From: CAVUXJ01 sp963814975
GTDB lineage: Bacteria > Acidobacteriota > Vicinamibacteria > Vicinamibacterales > CAVVIG01
Direction: 5' to 3'
Assembly (NCBI GenBank): GCA_963814975.1
Contig: CAWFFB010000016.1
Location: 60,489-124,488, forward strand
DNA: 64,000 bases
Of the stretch, positions 49,590-58,037 are shown one piece after another (the first letter of the stretch is position 1; the number at the start of each line of letters is the position of its first letter). The notes beneath the pieces are model-generated. The model had not been told where the DNA came from. It searched no databases and saw nothing but the letters and a program-made list of their open reading frames with translations. Both the position numbers and the translations under genes were made by a program.

Positions 49590-50053
49590 ATCGGTCTCCT
49601 CAGGTTCCCACGTCGGGGCCGCGCTGTGAGATCCGCTGGTGCCAACGGGCCTGGAGGGTTCTTGCGCGTAAACGAATACCTCACAGATTCGCGCCGACCG
49701 TCTGCCTCTGTTTCAATCATCAACACATCATCCGATTGCGGGATAATCTGCGTCACCGGCGTCCGGCGCGTCTCTTCGGGGGCTTGCCCCGTCGTCTCGC
49801 TGCGACTGACGTCCATCACCCCGTCCCCGCGAAATCTCGTTGCTCTTGTCCGGTCGCGGTGCCATAACCCAACAGGCCTATGCAATAGACTCAGCGGTAA
49901 AGGTAGGAATCCCTCCGGCCAGGGCTGCACAGACGAATTACGGATCGAGGCCCACTACCAATCTCAAATCGAATTGGGATGGATCGCGGCGAGCGGAGCG
50001 AGCCCTCTCACGGAACAGACGCAGCGCACGTCCTTACCCTCAAGAAGTGCGAA
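49590..50053. other. Stretch with a possible C-terminal gene fragment
   Basis: A minus-strand frame around 49650-49790 reads VTQIIPQSDDVLMIETEADG and RYSFTRKNPPG. Its beta-rich pattern resembles the last strands of small secreted proteins such as the gene that follows at 50054. It has no proper start and is probably a remnant. Nothing else is seen. Confidence 0.3.
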
Positions 50054-50536
50054 CTACTGCCTATCGTATACCGACACGTTGTTGACAGGCTGTCCAAACA
50101 CATTCGTACCTGTGGACGTAATGGTCAACGTCTGTGCGTCACTGGATAGGACCCACGTCATAGTCACTGCTATTTGCCCACCATGTTTCGTGACGGCTTG
50201 TATCGTGGTGGCGTTGATACGCGTCAGCGCAATCATGTCGCCGTTTGCGCTGTTACCAACCAGAGGATGATCCTTTCCGTCATACTTCGCGGTGAACTCG
50301 TAATGTCGTACGGTGCCATCGCCAGAGACGCCGTCCACAATCGTCTTGATCCCTTCAGCCGCCGACTCGATCGTATGCGTAGCCCTCTTGGGTCCACGGC
50401 CGTCTTTGTACTTCGACTTGTCGAGGTTGAGCTTCCAAGTTCCGACCTCGGCGCTGTTGAATTGAGCGAGAGTCGTGCCGACGACGACCATCAATAACGT
50501 CGTGAACAGAAGCGCCTGCCGCATTCTCGGGTGCAT
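50054..50536 (-). CDS. Secreted hypothetical protein
   Basis: A 160-residue protein starting MHPRMRQALLFTTLLMVVVG, a clear signal peptide ending TTLAQ. A strong GGAGGAG precedes the ATG. The mature part has EVGTWKLNLDKSKYKDGRGP, GVSGDGTVRHYEF, KYDGKDHPLVGNSANGD and TLTITSTGTNVFGQPVNN, all features of a small lipocalin-like beta-barrel family frequent in Acidobacteria. No enzymatic residues are known. It is intact, unlike most neighbours. Confidence 0.75.
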   Translation of the reverse strand: MHPRMRQALLFTTLLMVVVGTTLAQFNSAEVGTWKLNLDKSKYKDGRGPKRATHTIESAAEGIKTIVDGVSGDGTVRHYEFTAKYDGKDHPLVGNSANGDMIALTRINATTIQAVTKHGGQIAVTMTWVLSSDAQTLTITSTGTNVFGQPVNNVSVYDRQ

Positions 50537-50664
50537 AGTCTCCTCCGGGGGCGTTCAACCCGTTAAAACCCAGCGGCTGGTCTAGACGAGCAGGACAAAA
50601 CTGCTCGCGCCTTCGCGGATGCATGAACTACGCCGCCCCACAGCGGCTCCGACCTCACTGCCTG

Positions 50665-50991
50665 TCACACGGCAGCTCTGCCTCCATGATATCGAGAGTT
50701 CGGCTTGAAGTTGTGCAAATCGCTCAAATTGCACATCGAGGTCGCGTATGCTGCTCGGTTCTTGTTCGTGCAGCTTTGCAATGAGCGTGCGGACCCCGAG
50801 TCGCGACCTGATTTCAGCAAATACCCAGCGCTACTACCCTGAGAGCCAGTTCCGGACTCATGAACCCGTCGTGCGATGCGCAACACAGCGAGCGCCTTCG
50901 CGTGGCCACCGTCATCGTTAAGCCCCTGAGCCCCCAAATAATGACCCTGAATCTCGCTCAACAGGCTCTGCGGGATGGTCTCGACTGTCAT
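50665..50991 (-). pseudogene. Truncated livH (12 codons) joined to unrelated sequence
   Basis: From ATG 50991 the frame starts MTVETIPQSLLS, near-identical to livH copy 1 (MTAETILQSLLS). It then changes to unrelated sequence (EIQGHYLGAQGLNDDGGHAK and a tail containing LLKSGRD). In a shifted frame the tail gives RTLIAKLHEQEPSSIRDLD and FERFAQLQAEL, which look like parts of another protein. So the duplicated segment ends within livH codon 12. The rest of the frame is of unknown origin. Confidence 0.55.
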
Positions 50992-52267
50992 CTGGACTGC
51001 CGCGCCATGCTTGCCGCCGGTGGATTCATCGGCCAGATCGGCTCGGCAACGGCCGCCTCCTGGGGGAAGATGGTGACGAACCTGCCTTTGACGTATTGCA
51101 GGAGCACCGGGTCCGCGTCGTTGTTCTGCCCGGTCTCGTCGAACTTCACGTGTTTCCACGGCATGATGGTGCGCTCGCCTGGCAGGTCCGTCGCGGCCAG
51201 CGCCTGACGAATCTTGTCGCCATCGGTAGACTTCGCGCGATCGATGCCGTCCGCCAGAATCAGGAGCGCCATGAACTCGCGCGACGTTCCATCATTGAGG
51301 TCTTTGCCCGAGCGCACCTTGAACAGCTCGTTGACCTTGCCGACTGATGGGCGCCTCGCCGCGAGATCGAGTGAGAAGCTGGCGCGGCTGATCGCTCCTT
51401 CGACCTTGTCGCCGACGGCGTCATAGAACGAGCTCTCGGAGAAGCCGGCATCCTGCGCGACGATCGCCCTTGGCTTGTAGCCCAGCTCGGCCATGGTCTT
51501 GACCAGAAGGATGCTGTCGGTCGTATAGCTCGAAGGCATCAGCACGTCGGCATCGGCCGCTTTCAACTGCTGCACCTCGGCCGTCAGCGAGGGCGAGTTC
51601 GCCCGATATTTGATGTCGGTGACAATCTTGTACCCACGCGCGTTCGCGAGGGCGATCTGCGTATTCGCGGAATCCGTACCGTAAATCGTATCTTCGTGGA
51701 ACAGAGCAAGCGTCTCGATCTTCGCCCCTTTTGTCTTCAAACCATCGAAGAAGTCGAACATCACCTTGGAAAACATCTCATCGTGCGCGGTGGCGCGGAA
51801 AAAATATTTCAGGCCGCGGCGGTGCAGGCTCGGCGAGGACACTTCAGCCGCCATGAATGGGATGGCATACCGCTCGGCCGTCTGGCTGACGGTCGCCGCA
51901 ACCGAGCTGTGGAAGACGCCGATCAGCGCGGCGACGTTCTGCTGGGTGATCAGGCGCTCGGCCTCGGCGCGGCCCTTCTGCGGGTCCCCCTGATGGTCGG
52001 CATAGACCACCGTGACCTTGGCGCCATCGAAGCCGGCAAGGCCAACGCTCTTCGCCAACGGCAAATCGAGGTCCCTTGATGTGTTGATGACGTCGGCGGC
52101 TGTTTCCAGCGCGTGGCGAGCGTCGACGCCGCTCGCCCCACTGGCTCCCGAAAGCGGGTACAGCGCGCCGATCACAATCTCATTCGACTGTTGGGCTCGC
52201 CCACAGGCTGCCACCGCCGCGAGGGTGCGGCGCCTCCGATCAGGACGTCGCGGCGGCTAACCTTCAT
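50988..52267 (-). pseudogene. livK: LivK-like substrate-binding protein (copy 2), one frameshift near the start
   Basis: ATG 52267 begins VSRRDVLIGGAA, the Tat-type signal. The frame then breaks at about 52230 (one base missing) and continues as AACGRAQQSNEIVIGALYPL to the stop at 50988. The rest is uninterrupted: YADHQGDPQKGRAEAERLIT, VAATVSQTAERYAIPFMAAE, DTIYGTDSANTQIALANARG and VEGAISRASFSLDLAARRPS. It is clearly similar to copy 1 (41702-42984). It lacks livHMGF partners beside it, so even if expressed it may only serve the copy 1 transporter. Confidence 0.8.
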
Positions 52268-53066
52268 GACAATCCTCTTTCTTCCTGTGCACAGCCAGGT
52301 GCGCGTTCTGGAGGTCGGTCACCAGCATGCGGCCTGGAGCGTGAGTAATGGCGAACGAGGGCTTCGCCGCCGCAATCACGGCCTGGGGCGTCACACCGCA
52401 CGCCCAGAACACGGGTAGTTCATCGGACCGCAGCTCCACGCAATCTCCGTAGTCTGGCTTCGCCAGGTCGTGGATCCCGATCAGTGACGGCAGCCCGATA
52501 TGGATTGGCGCACCGTGCACGGCGGGGAACCGAGACGTGATTTGAATCGCCCGGATCGCGTGAGTCGGATTGAACGGACGCATCGAGACGACCATCGGCC
52601 CCCAGAAGGGTCCGGCAGGCACACAGGTGATGTTGGTCCGGTACATCGGTACCGTCACGCCCGTAGCCATGTGCCGTATTGGCAACCCGTCTTCGATCAG
52701 CGCCTGCTCGAACGAGTAGGAGCATCCGAGCACGAATGACACGAGATCATCGCGCCACCACGCTGCAACGTCGGTCGTTTCCTCGACGAGATGTCCATCC
52801 TTCCAGACGCGGTAGCCCGGCACATCGGTGCGAATGTCCAGATCGAGACCAAGTCCAGGAATTCTTGGATCACCGACTTCGGAAACGCCGATGACGGGGC
52901 ACGGCTTCGGGTTGAGCTGGCAGAACTTGAGGAAGTCCTCCGCCAAGTCCTTCGGGAGAATGGTTAGATTCCCCTGCACGTAGCCGGGCGCGACGCCAGC
53001 CGTTGAACAGTTCAAGACCCTGCGCCTGCACGCCAAGCGGACCGCAAGACCGGTCGAAAGAAGCAT
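52257..53066 (-). CDS. DUF1445 / putative hydro-lyase (YcsI-like), copy 2
   Basis: ATG 53066 is chosen because it matches the start of copy 1 (MLLSTGLAVRLACRR). The 269-residue protein carries the complete DUF1445 pattern: GYVQGNLTILPKDLAEDFLK, PGYRVWKDGHLVEETTDV, SFVLGCSYSFEQALIEDG, CVPAGPFWGPMVVSMRPF and FWACGVTPQAVI. It ends in its own stop (KKEDCHEG) overlapping the livK copy 2 start by about 11 bases, unlike copy 1. The frame is intact. Confidence 0.85.
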   Translation of the reverse strand: MLLSTGLAVRLACRRRVLNCSTAGVAPGYVQGNLTILPKDLAEDFLKFCQLNPKPCPVIGVSEVGDPRIPGLGLDLDIRTDVPGYRVWKDGHLVEETTDVAAWWRDDLVSFVLGCSYSFEQALIEDGLPIRHMATGVTVPMYRTNITCVPAGPFWGPMVVSMRPFNPTHAIRAIQITSRFPAVHGAPIHIGLPSLIGIHDLAKPDYGDCVELRSDELPVFWACGVTPQAVIAAAKPSFAITHAPGRMLVTDLQNAHLAVHRKKEDCHEG

Positions 53067-53067
53067 A

Positions 53068-53629
53068 GAGGTGTTGGCGAATCTATCCCACCCAACATAC
53101 TGAAACAACTTCTTCCACTCACACTGCACGACGAGGGCGAGACTGCGGATTTTGAGCTTGAAACCAGCGTCAAGACTACGTCTGGCTCGAGCAATATTGA
53201 CATTCTTCTGTGTGCTGGCTTGACTACCGGAACGACTCGAATTGCAATAGAAATGAAATGCTATCGAACGCTCGCCGCCTCCGGTGGAACTCGTGGAGCC
53301 CACGACATCTCTATGAAGGATGTTACGAGGGCCTTCATATTCTCGAGGAGTATATTGCGCTCGGGCACGCATCGTGGGGCGTATCGTTGCCTATGAATGA
53401 CTTGGAGCGCTTTGTAAATCCAAAAGTCAAGAACGGTAAGTGCTGGGCTTACCATATCTCGCACGGACATACCTTTGCCGGCCGACAAATCGCTGTGACA
53501 GTTGGGGCAAGGTCGTGAGAGATCAACCTCCAAGACACTTACACGTTCAATTGGTCAAAGTTCGGAAACACTTGGTTCTCGGAGGTTGAGGGCGAGCTTG
53601 CTCAGCCGTTCCGTCGAGAGGACACCTAG
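53068..53629 (+). pseudogene. PD-(D/E)XK-like nuclease fragment, frameshifted
   Basis: From the duplication junction a plus-strand frame reads GVGESIPPNILKQLLPLTLH, ELETSVKTTSG, NIDILLCAG, then IAIEMKCYRTLAASGG, and HDISMKDV. The D...E-x-K spacing is that of PD-(D/E)XK nucleases. It shifts and continues DVYEGLHILEEYIALGHASWG, SLPMNDLERFVNPKVKNGKC, CWAYHISHGHTFAGRQIAV, then shifts again to INLQDTYTFNWSKFGNTWFS and a stop at 53629. No start codon is visible since the duplicated DNA cuts the N-terminus. The composition is AT-richer than its neighbours. Confidence 0.5.
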
Positions 53630-53692
53630 CGGCGGGGCACTTGCACGTCACCGCGGCCCAGTTCTGGCGAACAATTGCGATGTGGCGAGTGA

Positions 53693-53840
53693 ATGTGTTC
53701 GGCTCGGGTCGCGGGAGTGGAGGCGGCAAACAGACTTGATGCCCGTTGTCCGGTTCCCGCCTGATGTCGACGCAGACGCCGTGGAGTTGCGCGACGACCT
53801 GAACTCATTCGCGTTTCCGCACCGAATGTGGGTTGGGTAG
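53693..53840 (+). repeat. Repeated ORF unit A, second copy (one base extra)
   Basis: It begins MCSARVAGVEAANRLDA and, after a one-base shift, continues VRFPPDVDADAVELRDDLNS and FAFPHRMWVG before TAG at 53838. Nucleotides from about 53717 to 53880 align closely with 44220-44390, including sequence beyond the stop (cgctgaacaatgagca). Confidence 0.6.
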
Positions 53841-53923
53841 GGGATGGGTTCGGTTGTGTCGCTGAACAATGAGCAATTTCCTCGACAAGGGGCAGAGGGT
53901 CCGTCCGCCGTGCCGGGTTGTCG

Positions 53924-54010
53924 CTAGAAATAATCGGTCTCGGCGTTGCACTCGCCGACGTGGCGATGCGTGCGAAACAGTTCACACAAAATGTGTTCAC
54001 TATTGAACAT
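53924..54010 (-). repeat. Repeated ORF unit A, N-terminal part, inverted
   Basis: A minus-strand 28-residue frame starts MFNSEHILCELFRTHR, very similar to the start of the unit at 44174 (MFNIEHILGELARTHR), then diverges to a stop at 53924. So unit A occurs both directly and inverted within 320 bases. Confidence 0.55.
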
Positions 54011-54163
54011 ACAGCGACCGAAGCGCCGCAGATGATGCACGGATGTTCCGACCACCCTGTTTGTACGCTGTACTGAAGCTGCATTGACGCTTCCTTATTG
54101 ATGGGAATCAGACCGCCGCCGACCTTCGGCTTGCAGGGGCTGGACGTAAGAGGAGAGGGGCAC

Positions 54164-55525
54164 TTGAATACTGGGCTCGGCGCGTCGCTCACACCCCTCC
54201 AGCGCCGGCTGGCTGGCTGCGCTCTCGTCTTGACTCTCACACTGTCGGCGGCGCCAACTGCCGCCCAGCCCCACTACCCCCATCTGCGCATCATCGTCCC
54301 TTCGGGGCCCGGCGGCGGATTGGACACGACGGCCCGCGCGATGCAACCGATCCTTCACGCTGAAGGCCTCGCACAGACCTCGTCGGTCGAGAACGTCCCT
54401 GGAGCCGGGGGGCTGATCGGTCTGGCGCGGTTCGTCAGTGCCGAACATGGCAACCGCGACGTCATCATGATGTCTGGTTCTGGGTTGCTCGGCGCAATCG
54501 TGACCAATCGCTCAGTGTTGACCTTCGCGGACGTCACACCCATCGCGCGTCTTCTCGGCGAATACGAAGTGCTGATCGTTTCCGCGCAATCACCACTCCA
54601 TTCTTTGTCCGACCTCGTTCGAACCTTCCGGGAAGACCCGGGGTCCATTTCGTGGGCGGGCTCTGGGTTCGGCGGTGCCGAGCAGGTCCTCGCATGGCGT
54701 ATCGCGGACGCGGTCGGCGTCGATCCCAAACGGGTCAACTTCATCGCGTTCGCCGGTGGGGGCGAGCTGATGCCGTCCGTGCTCGGCGGCCAAGTGACGG
54801 TGGGAATTAATCTGGTGGCGCTGGCCGCCCCTTACATCGAGACTGGGGCGGTACGCGTGCTCGGCGTCTCGAGTGCGGCGCGCCTGCCCGGCCTCGACGC
54901 GCCGACACTGCGTGAACAAGGCGTCGACGTTGATATCGAAGCATGGCGAGCCGTTGTGGCTCCTCCGGGCATCGGAAGTGCCGATCGAGAACGTCTCGAA
55001 GCTGCTGTCGCAGCACTCGTCCGATCCCGCGGGTGGCGCGACGCTCTCCAGCGCTATGTATGGACCGACCGGTTCCTCAGTGGTCCCGCATTTGCTCAGT
55101 TTCTCGCCGCCGAAGAATCCGACGTCCGAGCAATAGTCCGCGCACTCCGCGCGGGCGAAACCGAGGCGTCAGCCGAGGCTGAGCGGTATCCTCTCATCGT
55201 CCTCGTGGCACTGGCGATCATGGTCCTCGTATTCGCGAACACGGTGCGCCACTCGCAGGGGCGCGGCATCGAACGTGCGGGAGCTGGCTGGCCTGCCGTG
55301 CTGCTCGTCGTGGCGGGCATTCTTGTCAACGTCGTGTTCATGGAACGTCTTGGCTTCATTCTGGCGGCGACGGGACTCTTCTGGACGACCGCACACGCCT
55401 TCGACACGGCACATCCAGTGCGGGACGTGGGGTGGGCAGCCGGCCTCTCTCTCGCCACCTACCTCGTATTCGCGAAGTTGCTCGGACTGCAATTGCCCGC
55501 GGGCGTGCTCAAGAGCTGGCTGTAG
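54164..55525 (+). CDS. TctC-TctB fusion: tripartite tricarboxylate transporter binding protein with membrane subunit
   Basis: The TTG at 54164 is favoured because AGGAGAGG lies six bases upstream. A signal peptide (RRLAGCALVLTLTLSAA) leads to a Bug/TctC-type binding protein (about 35-340): RIIVPSGPGGGLDTTARAM, NVPGAGGLIGLARF, AGSGFGGAEQVLAWRIAD and GVDVDIEAWRAVVAPPG. The C-terminal ~115 residues contain four membrane helices typical of TctB (LIVLVALAIMVLVFANTV, PAVLLVVAGILVNVVFME and further). Usually the two are separate genes. A single open frame joins them. It is followed after 8 bases by tctA, in the usual transporter order. Confidence 0.82.
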   Translation: MNTGLGASLTPLQRRLAGCALVLTLTLSAAPTAAQPHYPHLRIIVPSGPGGGLDTTARAMQPILHAEGLAQTSSVENVPGAGGLIGLARFVSAEHGNRDVIMMSGSGLLGAIVTNRSVLTFADVTPIARLLGEYEVLIVSAQSPLHSLSDLVRTFREDPGSISWAGSGFGGAEQVLAWRIADAVGVDPKRVNFIAFAGGGELMPSVLGGQVTVGINLVALAAPYIETGAVRVLGVSSAARLPGLDAPTLREQGVDVDIEAWRAVVAPPGIGSADRERLEAAVAALVRSRGWRDALQRYVWTDRFLSGPAFAQFLAAEESDVRAIVRALRAGETEASAEAERYPLIVLVALAIMVLVFANTVRHSQGRGIERAGAGWPAVLLVVAGILVNVVFMERLGFILAATGLFWTTAHAFDTAHPVRDVGWAAGLSLATYLVFAKLLGLQLPAGVLKSWL

Positions 55526-55533
55526 CGCGCGTC

Positions 55534-56276
55534 ATGCAGACCACTCAGCTGCTGTGGCAGGGGTTGGTCAGCGCGGTGAGTCTCCCGCATCTGCTGTGGG
55601 CCTTCGCCGGCGTGGTGATCGGCACGGCTGTCGGCGTCCTGCCGGGCATCGGCCCGGCGATGACCGTCGCCATCCTTCTGCCCGTGACCTTCACCTTAGA
55701 CCCCACCAGCGCCTTCATCATGTTTGCGGGCATCTATTCGGGCGCGATGTATGGGGGATCGACCACCAGCATCCTGATCAACTCGCCCGGCGAGACGGCA
55801 TCGATCATCACGGCCGTCGACGGACACATGATGGCCCGTAAAGGACGAGCGTCAGCCGCACTCATGACAGCTGCGGTCGGGTCGTTTGTTGCTGGCACGC
55901 TGGGGACCGCGTCATGGTGATCCCGCGTTCCCGGCTGTTCGGCGGCATTCTGCTGCTGGCGTCAGTGGGTGCGTACAGCCTCAACCGGTCGGTCTTCGAT
56001 CTTGGTCTGTTGTACGTGGTGGGCGGCGCGGGGTTCGTCATGCGCGTGTTCGGTGTTCCGCTCGTTCCGGCGGTCATGGGGCTGATTCTCGGGCCCGCGG
56101 CGGAACACCAGCTTCGCCGCGCCTTGGCGATCAGCCAGGGCGATGTCACCGTGCTCGTGACGCGACCGATCTGTGCCGTGCTGCTGCTTTCGAGCGTGGC
56201 CTTTCTGGTGGGACCGCTACTGTTGCGTGCCAGCTCGTCTCGCCGTGAGATTCAAGACGCCGACGCGGTTGGATGA
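55534..56276 (+). pseudogene. tctA: TctA membrane subunit with internal deletion
   Basis: ATG 55534 starts the TctA N-terminus: VVIGTAVGVLPGIGPAMTVA, MFAGIYSGAMYGGSTTSILI and PGETASIITAVDGHMMARKG. At about 55905-55915 (GTLGTASW) the frame reaches a stop and a second frame begins VIPRSRLFGGILLLASVGAY, FGVPLVPAVMGLILGPAAEH and GDVTVLVTRPICAVLLL, the family C-terminus. About 250 residues of the usual 500 are absent, so this is a true deletion of some 0.75-0.8 kb, not a sequencing indel. The transporter is therefore probably dead despite the intact TctC-TctB fusion. Confidence 0.8.
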
Positions 56277-56451
56277 CACAGGAGTCGCGGCGATGCCACT
56301 CGTTTCCGTCAAGACGTGGTATTGATAGCTGGAAAGTGCGGCTGCAACTGTCCTCGAACAACCCATGGAGCGGCCGCCCGGCAACGTTCGGTAGCCTTAG
56401 TCGTTGCGGCCGCGTCAGGTGGGCATCACTCACGAGTAGTCGCTAGCGTTC

Positions 56452-56515
56452 ATCGAAAGTGCCTCGGCCCGAGATGATCGGGTAGGCGCCATGCTGGTGC
56501 CGAGGCACTTTCGAT
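56452..56515. repeat. 17-bp perfect inverted repeat with 30-bp loop
   Basis: The arms ATCGAAAGTGCCTCGGC (56452-56468) and its exact complement at 56499-56515 flank a 30-base loop that contains a smaller CCGA/TCGG stem. Chance occurrence is very unlikely. It lies just beyond the end of an integrase remnant. It may be an element end, recombination site or strong terminator. Confidence 0.7.
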
Positions 56516-56566
56516 AACGAGACTTGAAGGAAGCCGCTGGCGCGGCGGCCGCTATGGAGCCCTGAG

Positions 56567-57206
56567 TCAGGATCTTCTGCGGTTCATGTGCTGGAGAGAG
56601 CGCCGCGATCGGCGTGGCACAGGGCGAGGCGCACTTCGATAGGCGCTTCCGCAGGGGTGAGCTGGCCTGATGGAGAGGGTCGGAGGTGACGCCGTGCAGA
56701 CGAAGACAGACCACGACATCCACGTGCTTGGACCCTTGCCCCGTTCGATCCGCAATACCATGCGCCGGCTATCGATGTGGCGTACTTGCCAGCGGCACAA
56801 TTCGCTCCGCCTCAGTCCCGCGGCATAGAGCGTCATCAGCATCGCTCGATGGAAGAGATTCGTGGCCGAGCCGATCAATCGCCGCACTTCCTCCCGGCTC
56901 AGCACGGTGGGCAGCCGCTTCGGCCGTTTCGGATACGGCAGGTCCTCCTTCATGTTTCGACGCTTCAACACCCGTACGTAGAGAAACCGCAACGCGGAGA
57001 TCCGCATGACAACGGTACCGATGGCGAGCTTTGGTCCTCGATCAGGAAGGTGTGGTAGCGGCGCTGATCGTCCGGGCCCACATAGTCCAGGCGCTTCCCA
57101 ATGTGGTGTCGAAGGCGTCGACAGCCTGTAGGTACGTGTAGACCGTCGACTCAGCGTAGTTGCGGCGCACGAGTTCTTCGCGCATCCGCTGAAGTAATGG
57201 GGTCAC
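56567..57206 (-). pseudogene. Tyrosine recombinase (integrase) remnant
   Basis: A GTG at 57206 starts TPLLQRMREELVRRNYAEST, the SAM-like N-terminal DNA-binding part. After shifts the frame continues with LDYVGPDDQRRYHTFLIED, then LKRRNMKEDLPYPKRPKRLP, VLSREEVRRLIGSATNLFHR and LMTLYAAGLRRSELCRWQV. This includes the first catalytic arginine (GLRRSEL). The remaining catalytic His-x-x-Arg and Tyr are not visible, since the frame shifts after IERGKG. It resembles the stand-alone integrases found with IS91-like elements. Its C-terminus is lost. Confidence 0.7.
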
Positions 57207-57392
57207 AGAAGCCTCCTTCTGCGACCAACCCTATGCTGTTACGGATTACCCGGAACGCCTCTCGGGCCGCCGCGCCAGCGACTTCGTTCAGGTCGCGTAG
57301 TGTTTCCTTATCCGCCCGAGGACACACACCGGGTTGCGCCGTTCGAGCGGGCGGGGTGACCCGGTTGAAGAAATGTAGGCGTCCGATGCCGA

Positions 57393-57437
57393 CGAATCGG
57401 GTACCCACCGAACGGGTGCCGATTCGGGTTTTGTTAT
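57393..57437 (+). terminator. Rho-independent terminator-like structure
   Basis: An 8-base stem CGAATCGG / CCGATTCG, extended by ACCC/GGGT with a one-base bulge, is followed by GGTTTTGTTAT. This is the shape of an intrinsic terminator on the plus strand. No intact plus-strand gene ends here, so it may be a relic. Confidence 0.5.
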
Positions 57438-57538
57438 AGGCTCTAAATGCCGCAATAGGCGGACATGACGTCCTCCACAGATAGGCCATTACCCTCGAAC
57501 TTCGGCGGTATCGACGCCGGCAACCCTCACCGCACCCC

Positions 57539-57682
57539 TCATTTGCAACAGCCGGCATGGAGCCTCAGCGTGGCGCCCGGCATCCCGACCTTGGTCAAGC
57601 CCGTGCGGGTCGGTGATTGCCCAGTGATGAATGCGGTGCGGCCGGCCGTAAAGCTTTGCTGCCCGTAGAAATTCGTGAACAT
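57539..57682 (-). pseudogene. Sulfatase N-terminal fragment with altered active site
   Basis: A 47-residue frame reads MFTNFYGQQSFTAGRTAFIT and GQSPTRTGLTKVGMPGATLR. It matches the N-terminal part of arylsulfatases around the formylglycine motif (C/S-x-x-x-R). The key Cys is replaced by Phe in QSFTAGR. It ends quickly in a stop. It is a remnant. It joins directly to a group II intron maturase fragment. Confidence 0.65.
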
Positions 57683-57699
57683 CGCACCCCTCTTTGGCG

Positions 57700-57830
57700 T
57701 ACGAGATGCACCGGCTCGAATGGCCGACCGCGAAAGTTCTGCACCCAGCCGCGCAGAATCGGGTTGATTTGCGCAATCGTCTCGCTGATAGGCCGGGACC
57801 GATGGCTGGCCAACGGCCTGATTCGACGCA
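57700..57830 (-). pseudogene. Group II intron reverse transcriptase/maturase C-terminal fragment
   Basis: The frame reads RPISETIAQINPILRGWVQN and, after one base, FAVGHSSRCISYAKE. INPILRGWV(N/Q)-(Y/N)F and the HSSRC ending are conserved in maturase domains of bacterial group II intron proteins. No catalytic YADD part remains. It abuts the sulfatase fragment, suggesting a former intron insertion or a recombination junction. Confidence 0.6.
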
Positions 57831-58037
57831 GCTCCGATCTGATCTATCGCCGGCAAATCCGACCTGGAATCTGAGTGTATGCGCCCTGCAGGCTGCGCGC
57901 GGCCTACGCCACATCGGCACATGCCCGCCGGTCGGCAGTTCGGCACCAACTTTCGCGCGCGTGGAGAGTGGGTTGCCCCTCAGAAGTCCTGAACGCCCAA
58001 GCAGTTCGGTCGCGTGTGATGCCGAGAGCGGTTCGGC

